NCBI GenBank assembly: GCA_033439255.1
Contig: CM065878.1
Location: 1,674,001-1,738,000, forward strand
From: Hericium rajendrae
Taxonomy: Eukaryota; Basidiomycota; Agaricomycetes; Russulales; Hericiaceae
Length of the DNA stretch: 64,000 nt
Reading direction: 5' to 3'
This document shows positions 1-12,769 of this stretch, piece by piece. The position numbers and the translations under genes were made by a program. Within the stretch, counting starts at the first letter, position 1; each line of letters begins with the position of its first letter. Under the pieces are notes generated by a model. That model saw only the letters and a program-made list of their open reading frames with translations. It had not been told where the DNA came from and ran no database searches.

Positions 1-685
1 GTTGCTGACACTATGTTCCCACGTCTCGCTTTGTCTCGACTTGACAACTTGTCGCAAAGCTGCCCGACTAGATTCTCGTTCTGCATAAGTGCCTCATTGT
101 CAGTCCTTGTCTGACGGATTGCTTTGTCTATCCCTCAACGTATTAGAACGGCGATTCGCGGGAGCAGCTGTACTATAATTTGATTACTTGCTGGGATCGG
201 CGCTGCCAGATCCGAGCGACCGAGGCCTGCTGCAGCCTTTCTAGCCCCACGAGTACCGAATAGCAACGTTTCTTGATCTTCCCTGTAAAGTCGCTGTCTC
301 CCGTTTGTCCCGCGAAGCATGCTCTAGCATTGCTTGCTGCTCAAAGGAGACACAAGCTTGCTGGCAGTGACTCGCATGACCAGTTGACCGGCGAAGTGCA
401 GCAATAAACGCCCAACTTTCTTACCACGAATACACCCGTCTGCGCTTTCGTGCACAATCTTTGTAGCCATCATCTCTCAAAACATCCCGAACGCACCAAA
501 GCGGCCTTTGTTTGAATTGCTTTGATTTTGACGCGTTGACGGCGCCGCAACTGAGTTGCAGGTGTGGCTTGAGCCGCTTGCCTCTTACAGCCCACGCGAA
601 GTATTCACGTTCTGACATCCCTCCCTTGCTGCATCCCATCTAGAAAGTCCACCCTTGGCTCGCGTAGCGAGCACTCTAACCACCA
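1..685. other. 5' flank of the taxilin-like gene, no gene seen
   Basis: No convincing coding exon, RNA gene or repeat was found. The short open frames on the minus strand are unlike any family I know and lack supporting splice signals. The stretch probably holds the promoter and leader of the gene that starts at 686. Confidence 0.5.
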
Positions 686-2840
686 ATGCCCACGAATGGC
701 ACCATGAGCAATCCACAACCAATGAACGGCCCCAGGACTGCCAAACCGCCCCCTCCGGGCCCCGCTCCATCCGCTCCAGCACCCGCGCCCGCGCCCGCCG
801 CACACCCTCCCCCACTCAACCCATCACAGCCGCCAGCAAACAGAGCACAGACCCTTTCTCAGAACCATGCGCCCGCGGTCAACGGCAACCACAATCACAA
901 CCATAATCATACCCAGAAGGGGAAGAAGAAGAATGAGCCTGCACCGGTCGATCCTGCTACTATGTACGAGAGCCTGAAGAATCGGATAGCTGCATTGGAG
1001 GAGGAGGAGGTCCTCGAGGAGGAAGAGGAGAGGAGATTTGGTAGGTGGCATACAATGTGTCCGTGCGCGGTGGAGGGATGACGTTCCCCACAGCGGAGGA
1101 GGCACAGAAGTCGGTACGAGGCATGGAGGAGAATGCTGTTCATTCGAAATATGTGGAACTGGTGCGTAGCTGCGTCTGCATGAAGGCAACCCTCGTTGAC
1201 GTCGTATGTGTGCTCAGTTCGCAGAGTTCAAGCGCATGGAGCGGGACCACCAGAAGGAGAAGCAGAAGTTGACGAAGGACAAGGACGCCGGTAAGGCTTA
1301 CATTGTGCAATTTAACGGCCATATCTTATGGACCTCGCAAAAGCGAAAGGCCAGTTAACCAAGGCAAATCAGACTAAGATTAAGATGGAGAACCTGGCAC
1401 GAGAGTTACAAAAGGTCAGCAGATTCGAATCATCTTAGTTGCTGCCGCGTTCTAACTTCCGCTATAGGACAACAAACGATTACGGGTTCGTGTTGTGCAA
1501 GAGATACTGCTACATCGCTGCTGACCTGCTTCATAGGAGGATGGCAAACGTTTGGCACTTTCTGTGGAAGAGGCACAAGAGGAGGCAAGAGCCTACACAT
1601 CGATTCCTTCTGGACCGTGCTCTTACTTATCATCAACTAGATCGTACAAATGAAGAACGACATGTCGAAACGCGCGGAACGCGCGCGCATCCAAGATACG
1701 AAATACCGCGAAATGCCAGACATCGTTGTCAAGGTCATCTGCCGCTACCGCGCGGAGCTCTTCTTCAAGATCTCGCGCAAGACGAAGCTCTCGAAGCTGT
1801 TCAACGCCTGGACGGAGCGCATGGAGACGATGGGCGGGAAGAAGGGGGATGCGCCGAAGGGCGGGGGCACCATGACGAACGGGAACGGGAGCACGAAGGC
1901 GATGTCCGATTCGAGCGCGTATACGACGAACTCGGGCATGTGCCGACGACGAACACGCAGTTCGTGTTCACGCATAGCGGGCGCGCGGTCGAGGCAGAGC
2001 AAACGCCGGAGGAGGCAGGCCTCGAAGATGGCGATGAGATACTTGCTGTCGAGCTCATGGACTTGACGGAGGGTCCGGGGATGGAGGTTGTGGTGAGCAT
2101 TGATTCGTCTGAACAGTGACATATGTTCTGACGATTATATCAGGACGAGGGAGCTACCAAGCGCCAGAAGCTGAAGAAGTATTGGACAGATAGCCCTTCA
2201 GAGTGAGCTTCCATGTTACAGCCTCGAGAATCCATCTGAATAAATATTCCAAACAGAGCCTTACGGACGATGGAGGAGATCTTCGATGGCGTGTATGTTC
2301 TCTCATTGCTAGTTGCACATATCTCAATTTTGAACTTCATCGCAGTGTTCGAGAACGACTGAAAGATGTCCTGCGCCAATACGAGCTTCGAGAACGACAT
2401 TTCGAATGTGTCGTGCGTTCGAAGGAGCTGGAGGTCTTGCTTTCTCGAGCTCGAGCAGCAGAGCAGAAACAGCTGTGCGAGGGAGAGAAAGCTCGCGCAG
2501 AAAAGCTTGAAGAAGAGGTGTGCTGCTTGTCTACTCGAATGTTTGTCCCAGGGACAAGAATTTGATTTTCTCCAGAATATCCAGTTACGCAAGGAGCTCG
2601 ACGACGCGCAGAAGGGTCAAACCATGCTCGTTGATCGGCTCATTACATGTTGTAAAGAGGTGGGTCTTCAATCAACTCATTTTGATTGGCATCTTCATTA
2701 ACTGTCTGCAGCCTAATGCCGAGAGAACCCAACGCCTGTTCGCATCCCTTCGAGAAGAGCTGGAAAGAGGGGTCGAGTTCCGAAGGCAGCAGATGGCACT
2801 GTCGGAGGATAGCACTTGTGTTTGTATGGCTACAAACTGA
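686..2840 (+). CDS. Taxilin-like coiled-coil protein with an embedded SUMO-like domain
   Basis: Taxilins are long coiled-coil proteins that bind syntaxins in vesicle traffic. The N-terminus is Pro/Ala and Asn/His rich. A coiled coil follows, with the family-like stretches NLARELQKDNKRLR and, further on, DVLRQYELRERHFE. Exons consistent in frame are 686-1040, 1094-1161, 1218-1290, 1344-1414, an 18-base microexon 1468-1485, 1537-1584 and 1641 onward. The intron after 1584 has a GC donor. Between the two taxilin halves, 1641-2092 encodes a ubiquitin/SUMO-like fold and the frame then runs on through spliced exons (2144 onward) into the second coiled coil. Either the protein is a genuine taxilin-SUMO fusion or a SUMO-like gene is nested here; frame continuity favours the fusion. 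The last exons, after about 2520, are less certain. The stop is at 2838-2840. Confidence 0.8.
1641..2092 (+). other. SUMO-like (Rad60 SLD-type) domain segment
   Basis: The first part reads IVVKVICRYRAELFFKIS then KTKLSKLFNAWTERM. The second part, after a probable GC-AG intron at 1899-1960, reads FVFTHSGRAVEAEQTPEEAG then LEDGDEILAVELMDL. This is the beta-grasp order of SUMO: the KI-x-R-x-T-x-L-x-KL strand and helix, then the F-x-F-x-G-x-x-V-x-x-x-x-TP strand, then MEDGDEI. No C-terminal di-glycine is seen, so it should act as a fixed internal domain and not as a conjugatable modifier. A Gly/Asn-rich linker separates the two halves. Confidence 0.75.
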
Positions 2841-3042
2841 ACATTGTTATTGCCAACCATATCCTGGATCTTTGGTTCACATCAAAGTCGATGAGCTGAG
2901 ATGATTCTGGCATCATATTAGCCAAACGACCACTAGTTCGGTATGGACGACTATCCATGAGGGTATGTAACATAGAATGCCTGAAAACGTCCATCGCAAG
3001 AGTCCGAGTCCACCCAAAGAAACCTGCCTTTCTAACATCAAA

Positions 3043-4581
3043 CTAAGCCGCCAACACATCCAACTCCTCCACCGAGCTGACCACTCCCGAGCGCGTGAAG
3101 GTCTTGCCCTTGACCGCCTCCAGACCCTCACCAGCGTAGGTCACCAAAGGAGATATCTCGATCTCCACGCCGTCCTTCACGACCGCACCGGCCCTCTCCA
3201 AGAACCGGCGATGCTGCGCCAGCAGATCGCGCCTGCTGGTCTCCGGATCATCCGAGCCCGTGCCCGGCGCGTTCTTGAGCGGACTGAACTCCTCGTCCCG
3301 CGCGACCTCGAACACGGCAAAGTGCTTCGTGAACGGGAACACGTCGAACACGAACAGCTCGAGCTTCATGCCGTTCGGCTTGGTCGGCTTGACGCCCTGC
3401 CCGCTCTCGAGGTCGACGTGCGGGATCTTCTTGCGCGCGATGTGGAACGCGAGCTCCTCCTCGAAGGCCTCGGTGTGCTGCAGGAACGTCGTCGTGTAGA
3501 AGTGGTTCACGATGTTGCCCGCGCGGAAGGCGAGTTCGCCCGTGCGCGGGTCGCGCTGCTCGGCCTGTTCCTTCGTGATCTCGGAGTATTCGACGACGCT
3601 GAACTTGTCGCCGCGGCGCGCGAAGACGCCGACGGACTCGGTGGGCAGGGTCTTCGGCACGACCTTGGCGGCGCACTCGACTTGCTTGCTGATGCAGTAG
3701 CCGATGAACACCGGGTCTGCGACTTTGACGAGGCAGTTGTCGACGGCGTAGGCGTGGACGTAGAGGACCTTGCGGTCTGCGAGATCCGAGAGAACGGTGC
3801 GCGACTTGTCGGACGATGAGATGGGCGCGCGGAGAGCGGCGTAGAGTCCGCCATTGCCATCAGGAGCCTCTGCGACGCGTGAAGTCGAGTCGAGAAGAAC
3901 CTTGCCATCCATGGCCAGACATGGAAGAGTTCCTGTACGATTGGCGATCAGCGAGAAACCATCAGCCGTAGCTCTGCCAGGCTTACCCTGATCGAAGAAA
4001 GTGAATTCTTGGGGGTCAACCCGAAAACTTGTTTTATTGAAGAACGCCTCGGTCTCTTTCCTAGTGGGGCCGCTGGTCATGATGTACCAGGGCACGACCA
4101 CGGAGCCGGCGGGTTTCCCGGCCTCCTTTTCCGCGACTTCCTGCAAACGTGCGATCCGCTCGGCCTGCAACTGGAACAGCGACTTGTGAGACGGCAGGCC
4201 GATATCGTAGCAACCCTTGGGCGCGCTGCTCCCGAGACGCGTGCCCTGGCCACCGGCCATGAGAAGGATGGCAACCTGGCTGCGCCCGACAGCGGCGAGT
4301 CCGACGCGCTGCCATTCCGCCGCCTTCTCGGGATGGCCGACCGCGGTGTCGCTGGCGTCCTCTGGCAATGGCACGATTTGGGCGTTGTTGCCACCGCCGG
4401 TCTCGGCCTCTTTCTCCGAGCTAACAGCCCGAGTGTAGATGCGGTTGACGCGCTCAATGTTGAAAGCCTCGAGCTGCCGTGTCAGAGCTGCGCGTTCGGC
4501 CTCGGAGAGGTTTGCCCAGAATTTGAAAACGTGCCCTTGTCCAGCGGCCTCGTAGCGTTTTCGGAGGGCCTCGATAGACAT
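3043..4581 (-). CDS. UAP1: UDP-N-acetylglucosamine pyrophosphorylase
   Basis: Makes UDP-GlcNAc from GlcNAc-1-phosphate and UTP in the cytosol, the last step before chitin synthesis, N-glycan assembly and GPI anchors. A single exon encodes about 512 residues, close to yeast Qri1 (477). The nucleotide-binding loop reads LLMAGGQGTRLGSSAPKG near residue 110, and later conserved stretches include PWYIMTSGPT and the GNIVNHFY segment. The start MSIEALRKRY at 4581 was chosen because the upstream in-frame extension is unlike the family and the MSIEAL start leads straight into the conserved N-terminal helices. The gene is divergent from the glucanase at 6247; both serve cell-wall metabolism, but the 1.7-kb gap argues against tight co-regulation. 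Confidence 0.95.
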   Translation of the reverse strand: MSIEALRKRYEAAGQGHVFKFWANLSEAERAALTRQLEAFNIERVNRIYTRAVSSEKEAETGGGNNAQIVPLPEDASDTAVGHPEKAAEWQRVGLAAVGRSQVAILLMAGGQGTRLGSSAPKGCYDIGLPSHKSLFQLQAERIARLQEVAEKEAGKPAGSVVVPWYIMTSGPTRKETEAFFNKTSFRVDPQEFTFFDQGKPGRATADGFSLIANRTGTLPCLAMDGKVLLDSTSRVAEAPDGNGGLYAALRAPISSSDKSRTVLSDLADRKVLYVHAYAVDNCLVKVADPVFIGYCISKQVECAAKVVPKTLPTESVGVFARRGDKFSVVEYSEITKEQAEQRDPRTGELAFRAGNIVNHFYTTTFLQHTEAFEEELAFHIARKKIPHVDLESGQGVKPTKPNGMKLELFVFDVFPFTKHFAVFEVARDEEFSPLKNAPGTGSDDPETSRRDLLAQHRRFLERAGAVVKDGVEIEISPLVTYAGEGLEAVKGKTFTRSGVVSSVEELDVLAA

Positions 4582-6246
4582 GGCGAAGGTAACTGTAAAG
4601 CAGAGATGGGGAGGGCGGGACAAGATGGTGGAAATGACATGGCTGCAACTTGGGATGGTTATAAGACAAATCCGGCAATGCCCGTTGCCCTCTACGATCA
4701 TCCTCTTGTCACACCCTTGCACCGGCTCAACGCCCGTCATCACTCTGCGGCGTCCTTCCCCTCGTTCCAGTGTCGTTTTACCCCATTGGATCAGCGTAAT
4801 TCGCCAGTCGAACCGAATCTATGTCTGCAACTCCGTCAGAGCGCTGACCGGAGCCATGGGCGATAGGGCTATACTTGTAACCTGGTCGGAGGGCAATGCA
4901 CACGTTTGACTGACGAGATTAACTGCTTTGTGTACCTATCGCTCATTGATGGTCTCCATCTGCATACACGAGAGACATGACGTCGAGGGATGCATCGGAT
5001 CTGTGATAATCAAGCTGGCTGGAGTGTGCATGTTTTCTTTCGTACTCGACCTGAAATGCACAGCTGATGGCCTCTACGGTCTGTCCAGATTTGACCCATT
5101 GACACGACACGTTCCTTTCGCTGATGCTGACTATCTTGATGACTATGTGGCCAATGTCTACATTCATTCACTGGGCTGCTTCTTCTGAATCTTCGAGCTT
5201 GAATTTCCGGCGTTGCCTCATCCCTCTTCTAAACCTGCGTCGCATTCACCAATACGGGTCCATGTCATGGCGCACACCCTACACGTTGACCATTGCAGTG
5301 GTTAACTTCGTCCGTTCCACCACCGAATTTGACAGTCTATCCATCCTAGCTGTACAATCGATCGCAGGATTGCCTTCCTTGCGATCCCCCACAGCTCCCG
5401 GCCGACAGATCGCTCGCACGGAAGGATGAATACACTAATAACTTCACAGCTTCTCGCCCTAGAGCTGCGCCCGTTGGTGGATGAATGTCAGAACCGTTTC
5501 AACTTCTAAAGCGAGGACTTGGCGCCCTTGGCTTGGTTGCGACACATCCTTATAATTTGTGTTCTGTGGGAACCAATTGTACAGCATCGCAGTCGGTGCT
5601 CAACGAGCGATCGATGGTGTCCTACCCAACTTGAGTCTGGACGAGTCGACGCAGCGGAGCGTTCGCATCAACCACGCGCCACATTTGGACAGCTATGGAT
5701 TTACGCGGCGCTTCTCACGCGCTTCCTCGATCTCCAGTTGGCTCCGCCCCCACAGCTCGCTGATTGAGTCGACTACCATGTTGGCTCGACAATCCAGCAG
5801 TATAATTTTCCTTTTTCTATTGTTGACCCTATAGTTCCAGATGAATCGTCAATGTTGTGGTGCGGCGGTGGGCGTACTTCCGCATCTCCCAGCCTATCGG
5901 ATACATCGCGGCCACCTGGTATATGCATGGCTGTAGCGCAGTATGGAATCCGAAGCAGTCTCAACGTCGCAAAGGCATTTACCATTGCCTATTGGATGCC
6001 GGTTATATGTAAGGCGATGTTCATCTGAATGGCGTTCATGCCAAGTTCACGCAGGCCGAACCGGCGGGGAGGCCCATGTGAACCGCAAATGGGATCTGGA
6101 GGAATGTGAAGGATGACAGTTACCGTCGTCGGTCCCCACTTGTCTATATCCGTCGTCTGGTATTTTTGGATCTCGAACAAAGGCGCTCTATAAAGCTCGA
6201 ACACGTGAAGTCGCAAAAACTGCCCTCGTTGCCTCCCGCCCTCACC
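4582..6246. other. Divergent intergenic region between UAP1 and the GH5 gene
   Basis: About 1.7 kb without a convincing exon. It must hold promoters for the minus-strand UAP1 gene and the plus-strand glucanase. A TATAAA lies 53 bases upstream of the glucanase start. Several short open frames occur but none shows a recognisable domain or codon continuity across plausible introns. Confidence 0.6.
6189..6194 (+). promoter_or_regulatory. TATA box of the GH5 glucanase gene
   Basis: CTATAAAG lies 53 bases before the ATG at 6247, a normal distance for a fungal gene with a short leader. Assignment is by sequence match and position only. Confidence 0.55.
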
Positions 6247-7953
<1,707 letters not shown>

Positions 7954-8180
7954 GAGACCTTGCTGTATACCCTGACATTCTATACCATCACGACAATTTC
8001 TTGTCACCACCGGAATCTTGTCTTTACCGTAATACCCGGTTTCTTGTATACGACGATTAGCGACTACGCTGTCTTTACTCAGTGTTCTGTCTCTTACCCC
8101 ACTTCGAGTACTGTTTCAGCAGATACATTTCTTGTGGATAGATACAGTCCAAGTATATTATATCTTGCAGACTTTATTTA

Positions 8181-8554
8181 CAGCCGTTTGCAAATATGTT
8201 GGCACTCCCGCGACAGGGAAGTTCTGGGGGCGTCTCTAAGATTTTACCGAATCGGGCACCCGGCGTATTCCGGAGCAGGTCGGCCGCGCGCGGGAGTATG
8301 GATTATTTGCACCACTACATGTTGTGTTTCTGAGATACTTGCACCTTTTATTGCCCAAAGCTGATGCTAAAGTACATGGTGTATTCTGGTAAATTTTTGT
8401 ATTTTTTCGGAGCAGGGAAGGGCGACCTTCGTGCTCGAGGAAGTATTTCGGTACCCAGGCGTAATACACACTGTAGCTGCCCGATTTGGTAAAACTCTTG
8501 ATTGCGCCCCCAGGAAATCGTTCGCGGGAGTGCCATCATATTCGCAAACGGCTG
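8181..8554. mobile_element. Foldback MITE with TA target duplication
   Basis: The ends are CAGCCGTTTGC and its complement GCAAACGGCTG, each flanked by TA (8179-8180 and 8555-8556). Imperfect inverted similarity reaches about 120-140 bases inward on both sides, including GGCACTCCCGCGA and its complement and a shared GGGCG/AATCGGGCA region, leaving a short loop. No transposase is encoded. A TA duplication suggests mobilisation by a Tc1/mariner/pogo-type transposase elsewhere. The element lies in the 3' flank of the glucanase gene. Confidence 0.75.
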
Positions 8555-8751
8555 TAACGAATGAAGAGACCATATTCAATGCAAGGCGAACAGCGGCAGC
8601 CTGAGCATCGATTTTGAGCAGAATGTTCGGGAGATGCACGTGATGACAGGATGAGACGCGTTTGGGCGACGCGTTCCTTGCAGCCCAACGTTCGCGCCGT
8701 GGCAAAGTGGGCTGTATATCGCTGTCCAGATAGCCTTCCTTCCTTCATGCA

Positions 8752-9852
8752 ATGCGCACGAAACAAGGCGTTCTCCTCACCGCTGCGCTCCTCTCTCAGA
8801 CCTGGCGGGCATGCGCAAGTCTATCATACCATGGCTTTGCGCCGGACCACGCCCCAGCAACGAAACGAGACGACATAGGCGGGCTCCTCGGTGGGCTCGG
8901 CGGGCAGGAACCACATCGCACGGAGCAGGTCTCCGCAACAAATGTCCACACAGAGAGCGCACAAACCACGCACCCCCTTCCTCGAATCCCCTTCCTCGGA
9001 CGCCCCTTCCTCGACGCTCGCTACATCTGGGCAGACGTCAAGACCGGCGGAAACGGCGAGCAAGACGACGCAGCAGGAACATACTGAAGAGAAGGAGAAG
9101 ACAGCCAGCTCTATCACCAGCACGCCGCCGCCAACTTCTACAACTCCGAGTACACTCTCGCACACCAACGCCTTCGTGAGCAACAGCGTCATTCCATACC
9201 CAACAGGGCCTGCGGTCACGGGTCTGCCAGAGAAAGACAAGGGCCCCGCGACAGACTGGCGGGTCATCGGCGTGGCCGTCATCGCAGTGACCGTCATCGC
9301 CACCGCCATCCTGTCTGTGATCTTCTTCGACCAATGGATGCGCTTCGTGCGGGATCTGTGCGGCGGGCGGCGGAAGAGGCACAAGGTGGGTGGGGAGGAG
9401 CTCGTGCCGGATTGGAAGAGGGGAAGCTGGGACTTCAAGTCGGCTAGGGAGGTCAAGATTGCAGAGCCAGAGGTGTTGACCGGGCAGAATATGGCGGGAG
9501 TAGGGAGGGACAGGATGCCTGGGGCGCATGTGGCGGCGAGGGAGGCGTTGGATATTCCAGCAAGGCCCTTCTTCAGACCAGCGTCAATCCATCCGAGCCG
9601 CGCGAGGTTTCATATCCGGGAGGTTTTTCGGCGCAGGGGTATGTCTCGCCTCCCAACCAGTACTATTATCCACAGTCTCCGCACTACGACAACTATCCGA
9701 GCCCAGCCCATGCAAGGAGTCCAGCACATACAGGCCTGCACCAGTCGAACGCAAACAGGGCGGTCCGTGAAAGCAGCTGGTCCACTCCTGCGAATACAGG
9801 ATTGCGCAGATCTGACACAGTCACCGAAGACGCGTACGGCGGAATGGCATAG
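8752..9852 (+). CDS. Single-pass type I membrane protein, Ser/Thr-rich ectodomain
   Basis: I do not recognise a named family. The N-terminus MRTKQGVLLTAALLSQ looks like a signal peptide and is followed by a possible Kex2 site (ATKRDD). After a probable intron at 8929-9034, a Ser/Thr/Pro-rich stretch leads to a transmembrane helix (VIGVAVIAVTVIATAILSVI), a basic stop-transfer (GGRRKRHK) and a cytoplasmic tail. A second intron near 9475-9560 joins to a Pro/Tyr/Ser-rich tail ending ...EDAYGGMA at 9852. The layout (signal, Ser/Thr-rich stalk, one helix, disordered tail) is that of fungal wall sensors such as Wsc, Mid2 and Skg6, but no WSC cysteine domain is present. Boundaries of the second intron are uncertain. 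Confidence 0.6.
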
Positions 9853-10013
9853 TGCCTGCGTCCGCACAATCTATAACTCACCTATCAGAACACATACACG
9901 AATACGCGTCTCATGTCAACCTCACACTCGCATGTATCCCTAGCTCACCATCTCTCGGCAATGTATTCCTCCATTATGATGCTTTTGCTGTACTATCCAT
10001 CATTGATATATCT

Positions 10014-10290
10014 TCAGGACGAAGACGAGCTCTTCGTAGATGGGGGTAGAGGCCTGATATTTTCAGGAGGTATAATGTTTTCCAGTTTATCAGATATGAA
10101 TATGCCAGCGACTGCGATCGCGCAAATTCCGAGCGATACCATCAGTCTGGTCTTGGCCGGTAGCACTGGAAAGAGCAAATGAATGCGAAGTAGTGTCTCC
10201 TTGCTTGTTTTACGTACCTGCATACGACTGCCAAATAGTTCGCTTCCGTATGGTTTCCTCTGGCGACGGTGAAGCCGAAGGCCGAACACT
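10014..10290 (-). CDS. Very small single-pass membrane protein, possibly mitochondrial
   Basis: A clean 52-base intron (GTACGT donor, TTTCCAG acceptor, 10166-10217 on the minus strand) joins two short coding stretches. The result reads EETIRKRTIWQSYAVLPAK, then one hydrophobic helix (LMVSLGICAIAVAGIFI), then SDKLENIIPP and a Ser-rich end at 10014. The layout resembles short basidiomycete inner-membrane proteins, which is an impression and not an assignment. The true start was not found: the frame is open up to 10290 and an upstream exon may exist. The gene converges on the membrane gene ending at 9852. Confidence 0.45.
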
Positions 10291-10502
10291 TCAGGCTGTT
10301 TTACGGGCATGCACGAGGTATTGGGATGAAGACGTTGGTGCAGGAGGGTTCTCGCGGTGTGAGAAAGGACGCGCACACGACGATGTGCGCGCCGTCGTTT
10401 TCAAGCTCCGCCTCCTTGTCTCGTACCGTCATTGTCTCGCTCAACAGCGACGACGACACGACGAGGACATCCTTCTCTTTCACCTTTACTTCATCTCATA
10501 TC

Positions 10503-12769
10503 ATGAGCGACCGGAAGAGAGCCCATGAGGGCAGCGGGGAGAGGCCGGTTACGAAGAAATCCCGGAGGTCAGTCTCATCTCAACGTTTCGCTAACGTACA
10601 CCCCACTGACTGCTTTGCTTTAGTGAGACCGCGGTGAGTACCTTTCTTTCCCTCCAAGGTGAATATATTTGTTGTTCTTGTTCTGACGTTGTCTCTATAA
10701 CCCTTCTTCACCCACTAGACACCGACTAATGGCGCTCCAGGATCTTCGGGGGTAAGTCTTCGTCCTTCAGCTTCAAGCCCATATGACTCATCCGATGCCA
10801 TGACTAGATGTCGCAGGAGGCCATGATCTTACAAAAACGTGCAGAAATCGCAGCCAAGCTTGCTGCTATGAAGAGCAGCATTCCAGGAGTAACTCCTCCT
10901 GCTGCTCCCAGTCCAGTGGCGACACCGAGTCCATCTTCCGTATCGCCAGCGCCTGGTATAAGCGAAGATCTCTCCAGAAGGGTCAGGGAAGCACAGAAGA
11001 AAGTGCTTCAAGCTCATGACAAACTTTCATTTAAAGATAACCCGTACATGGTGCGCATACATCTGCTGTCTGTTTTTCTGCCGCTGACTGGTCGTCCCAC
11101 CCAGAGCATGCCTCAGCCAAAGAAGGGTCGTCCTGTAGAGGCCCCACAACAGGGTGCTGGTTTGAAGATGACCGCGCATCCTCTGTTGTTAGATATGACA
11201 CCTGCTGCGCCACAGTCCAAGAAGGACCGCTACAAGCCCATGCAGCCCAAGTTCGCCTCGATCCGTGCGAATGTGCGCGCAGCACCCACACCGCCCCCTG
11301 CACCCACACCCATACCGATGGCGCAAGAGAACCCTTACGCGGCGGCGTCGGCATCTACGTTGGAAGGTGGGTTCGAGGGCGCGCCGAGGGAGCGAGTGGG
11401 CAGGAGCTTGAGGTTCAATCCAAAGGGGAAGTACGTGGCTATGGCGCAGCAACTTAGGCGAGATGAGCAGCTAGAGGCATTGAAGCAGAGAATTGCCGAG
11501 AGCGCCAGGAAGGCTGGTTTGGATAGCGAATTTGACACCTTGGAGAAGAATATTAGGGTAAGCGCCTGCTTCTATATGCCGATCTCTTTCTGACATTGTG
11601 CCGTGCAGCGAGAGCCCCCTCCAGAGGTCGAGTGGTGGGATGTATCTCTTCTCCCCAACAAACAGTACGACGATGTCCAGACACTCGGAGTCTCCAAATT
11701 AAATATCCGGAACGGTGGTTCGCCTATCACAATCTATATTCAACATCCTATTCCTATTCCTGCGCCGAGCGACAAGAATGACCTTGAAGCGAAGCCCCTC
11801 ATGTTAACCAAAAAGGTATGCCTTTCTTACTAAGAAAAATCAGAATCCCGATGCTCAATACTGTCTAATTTCTGAAGGAGCAAAAGAAGATGAGGAAGCA
11901 GCGGCGTCAAGCTGAGCTACAGGACAAGCGAGACCGCATCCGGATGGGTCTCATCCCTCCCGATGCTCCAAAGGGTATGTTTGCTTGTTATATCTGAGGA
12001 ACAGCTGACTGACTTGATCATGGCTGCAGTTCGCCTGGCAAATTTGATGAAAGTGCTCACATCGGATGCCGTGCAAGATCCCACCCGCGTCGAAGCCCGA
12101 GTGAGGCGTGAAGTTACGATGAGAAAGCATACGCACGAGAAAATGAACGCCGAGCGCAAATTGACCGACGAGCAGAGGCGCGAGAAGATTGAGGCAAAGA
12201 AGTCAGAAGAAGAGAAGAAAGGTCTCTTTGGCGCTGTATTCAAGTCAGTCAATTGCTCTATCCGATAATGTGTTCACTGAACTGACTTGTTCCTCAGGAT
12301 CAAGACGTTGTCCGACCCTGCTCAGCGCTTCAAGGTGCGCAAGAATGCCGAGCAGATGAACCTCTCTGGTGTCGTTATCTTCAATCCCGGCTTCAGCATG
12401 GTCTACGTGGAGGGTGCTTCCAAGTTTATTCGGAACTACAAGCGCCTGATGCTGCATCGTATCGCATGGACCGAGGCTGCCCGTGCGCGCGGCGAAGAAG
12501 AGGTCGAGATCGAGGAAGAAGAAGAGGAGGGGATTGAGAAAGCCAAAGGCAAGGCAAAGGTGATCGAGGAGACTGGCCCCGTTGTATCGCTCGAGGGCAA
12601 CCGCTGCGATCTCGTCTGGGAGGGTCCGATCCGCGACCGCGCGTTCACGAACTTCCGGCCGAAGAGCTGCCCGACGGATTCGGCGGCACGGGATGTGCTA
12701 GGCACGAAGTTGACAGGGTTCTGGGACATGTCGAAGAACTGGAAGCCGGAGGAAGAGGAGCTGTTCTGA
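10503..12769 (+). CDS. PRP3: U4/U6 small nuclear ribonucleoprotein Prp3
   Basis: A core component of the U4/U6-U5 tri-snRNP, needed for spliceosome activation in the nucleus. Nine exons fit in frame: 10503-10567, a 10-base microexon 10624-10633, 10719-10751, 10808-11050, 11105-11557, 11609-11815, 11878-11974, 12030-12243 and 12298-12769. The central PRP3 domain shows EPPPEVEWWDVSLLP, NGGSPITIYIQHPIPI and the Lys/Arg-rich EQKKMRKQRRQAE. The C-terminal DUF1115 domain shows EQMNLSGVVIFNPGFSMVYV and CDLVWEGPIRDR, ending in GFWDMSKNWK. An acidic Glu/Lys insert sits inside DUF1115 near residue 490. Unlike human PRPF3 there is no N-terminal PWI domain visible, as is common in fungi. Confidence 0.95.

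Noticed and set aside
1650-2119. A separate SUMO-like gene nested in the taxilin gene
   Set aside because: Kept only as an alternative: the frame joins taxilin exons on both sides through plausible splice sites, and no independent promoter or poly(A) signal was evident.
2977-4866. Long plus-strand open frames of about 280 residues opposite UAP1
   Set aside because: They are antisense to the conserved UAP1 exon, have skewed composition from its GC-rich third positions, and show no domain.
8236-8705. Minus-strand open frames inside and beside the foldback element
   Set aside because: They follow from the inverted repeat and match no protein family.
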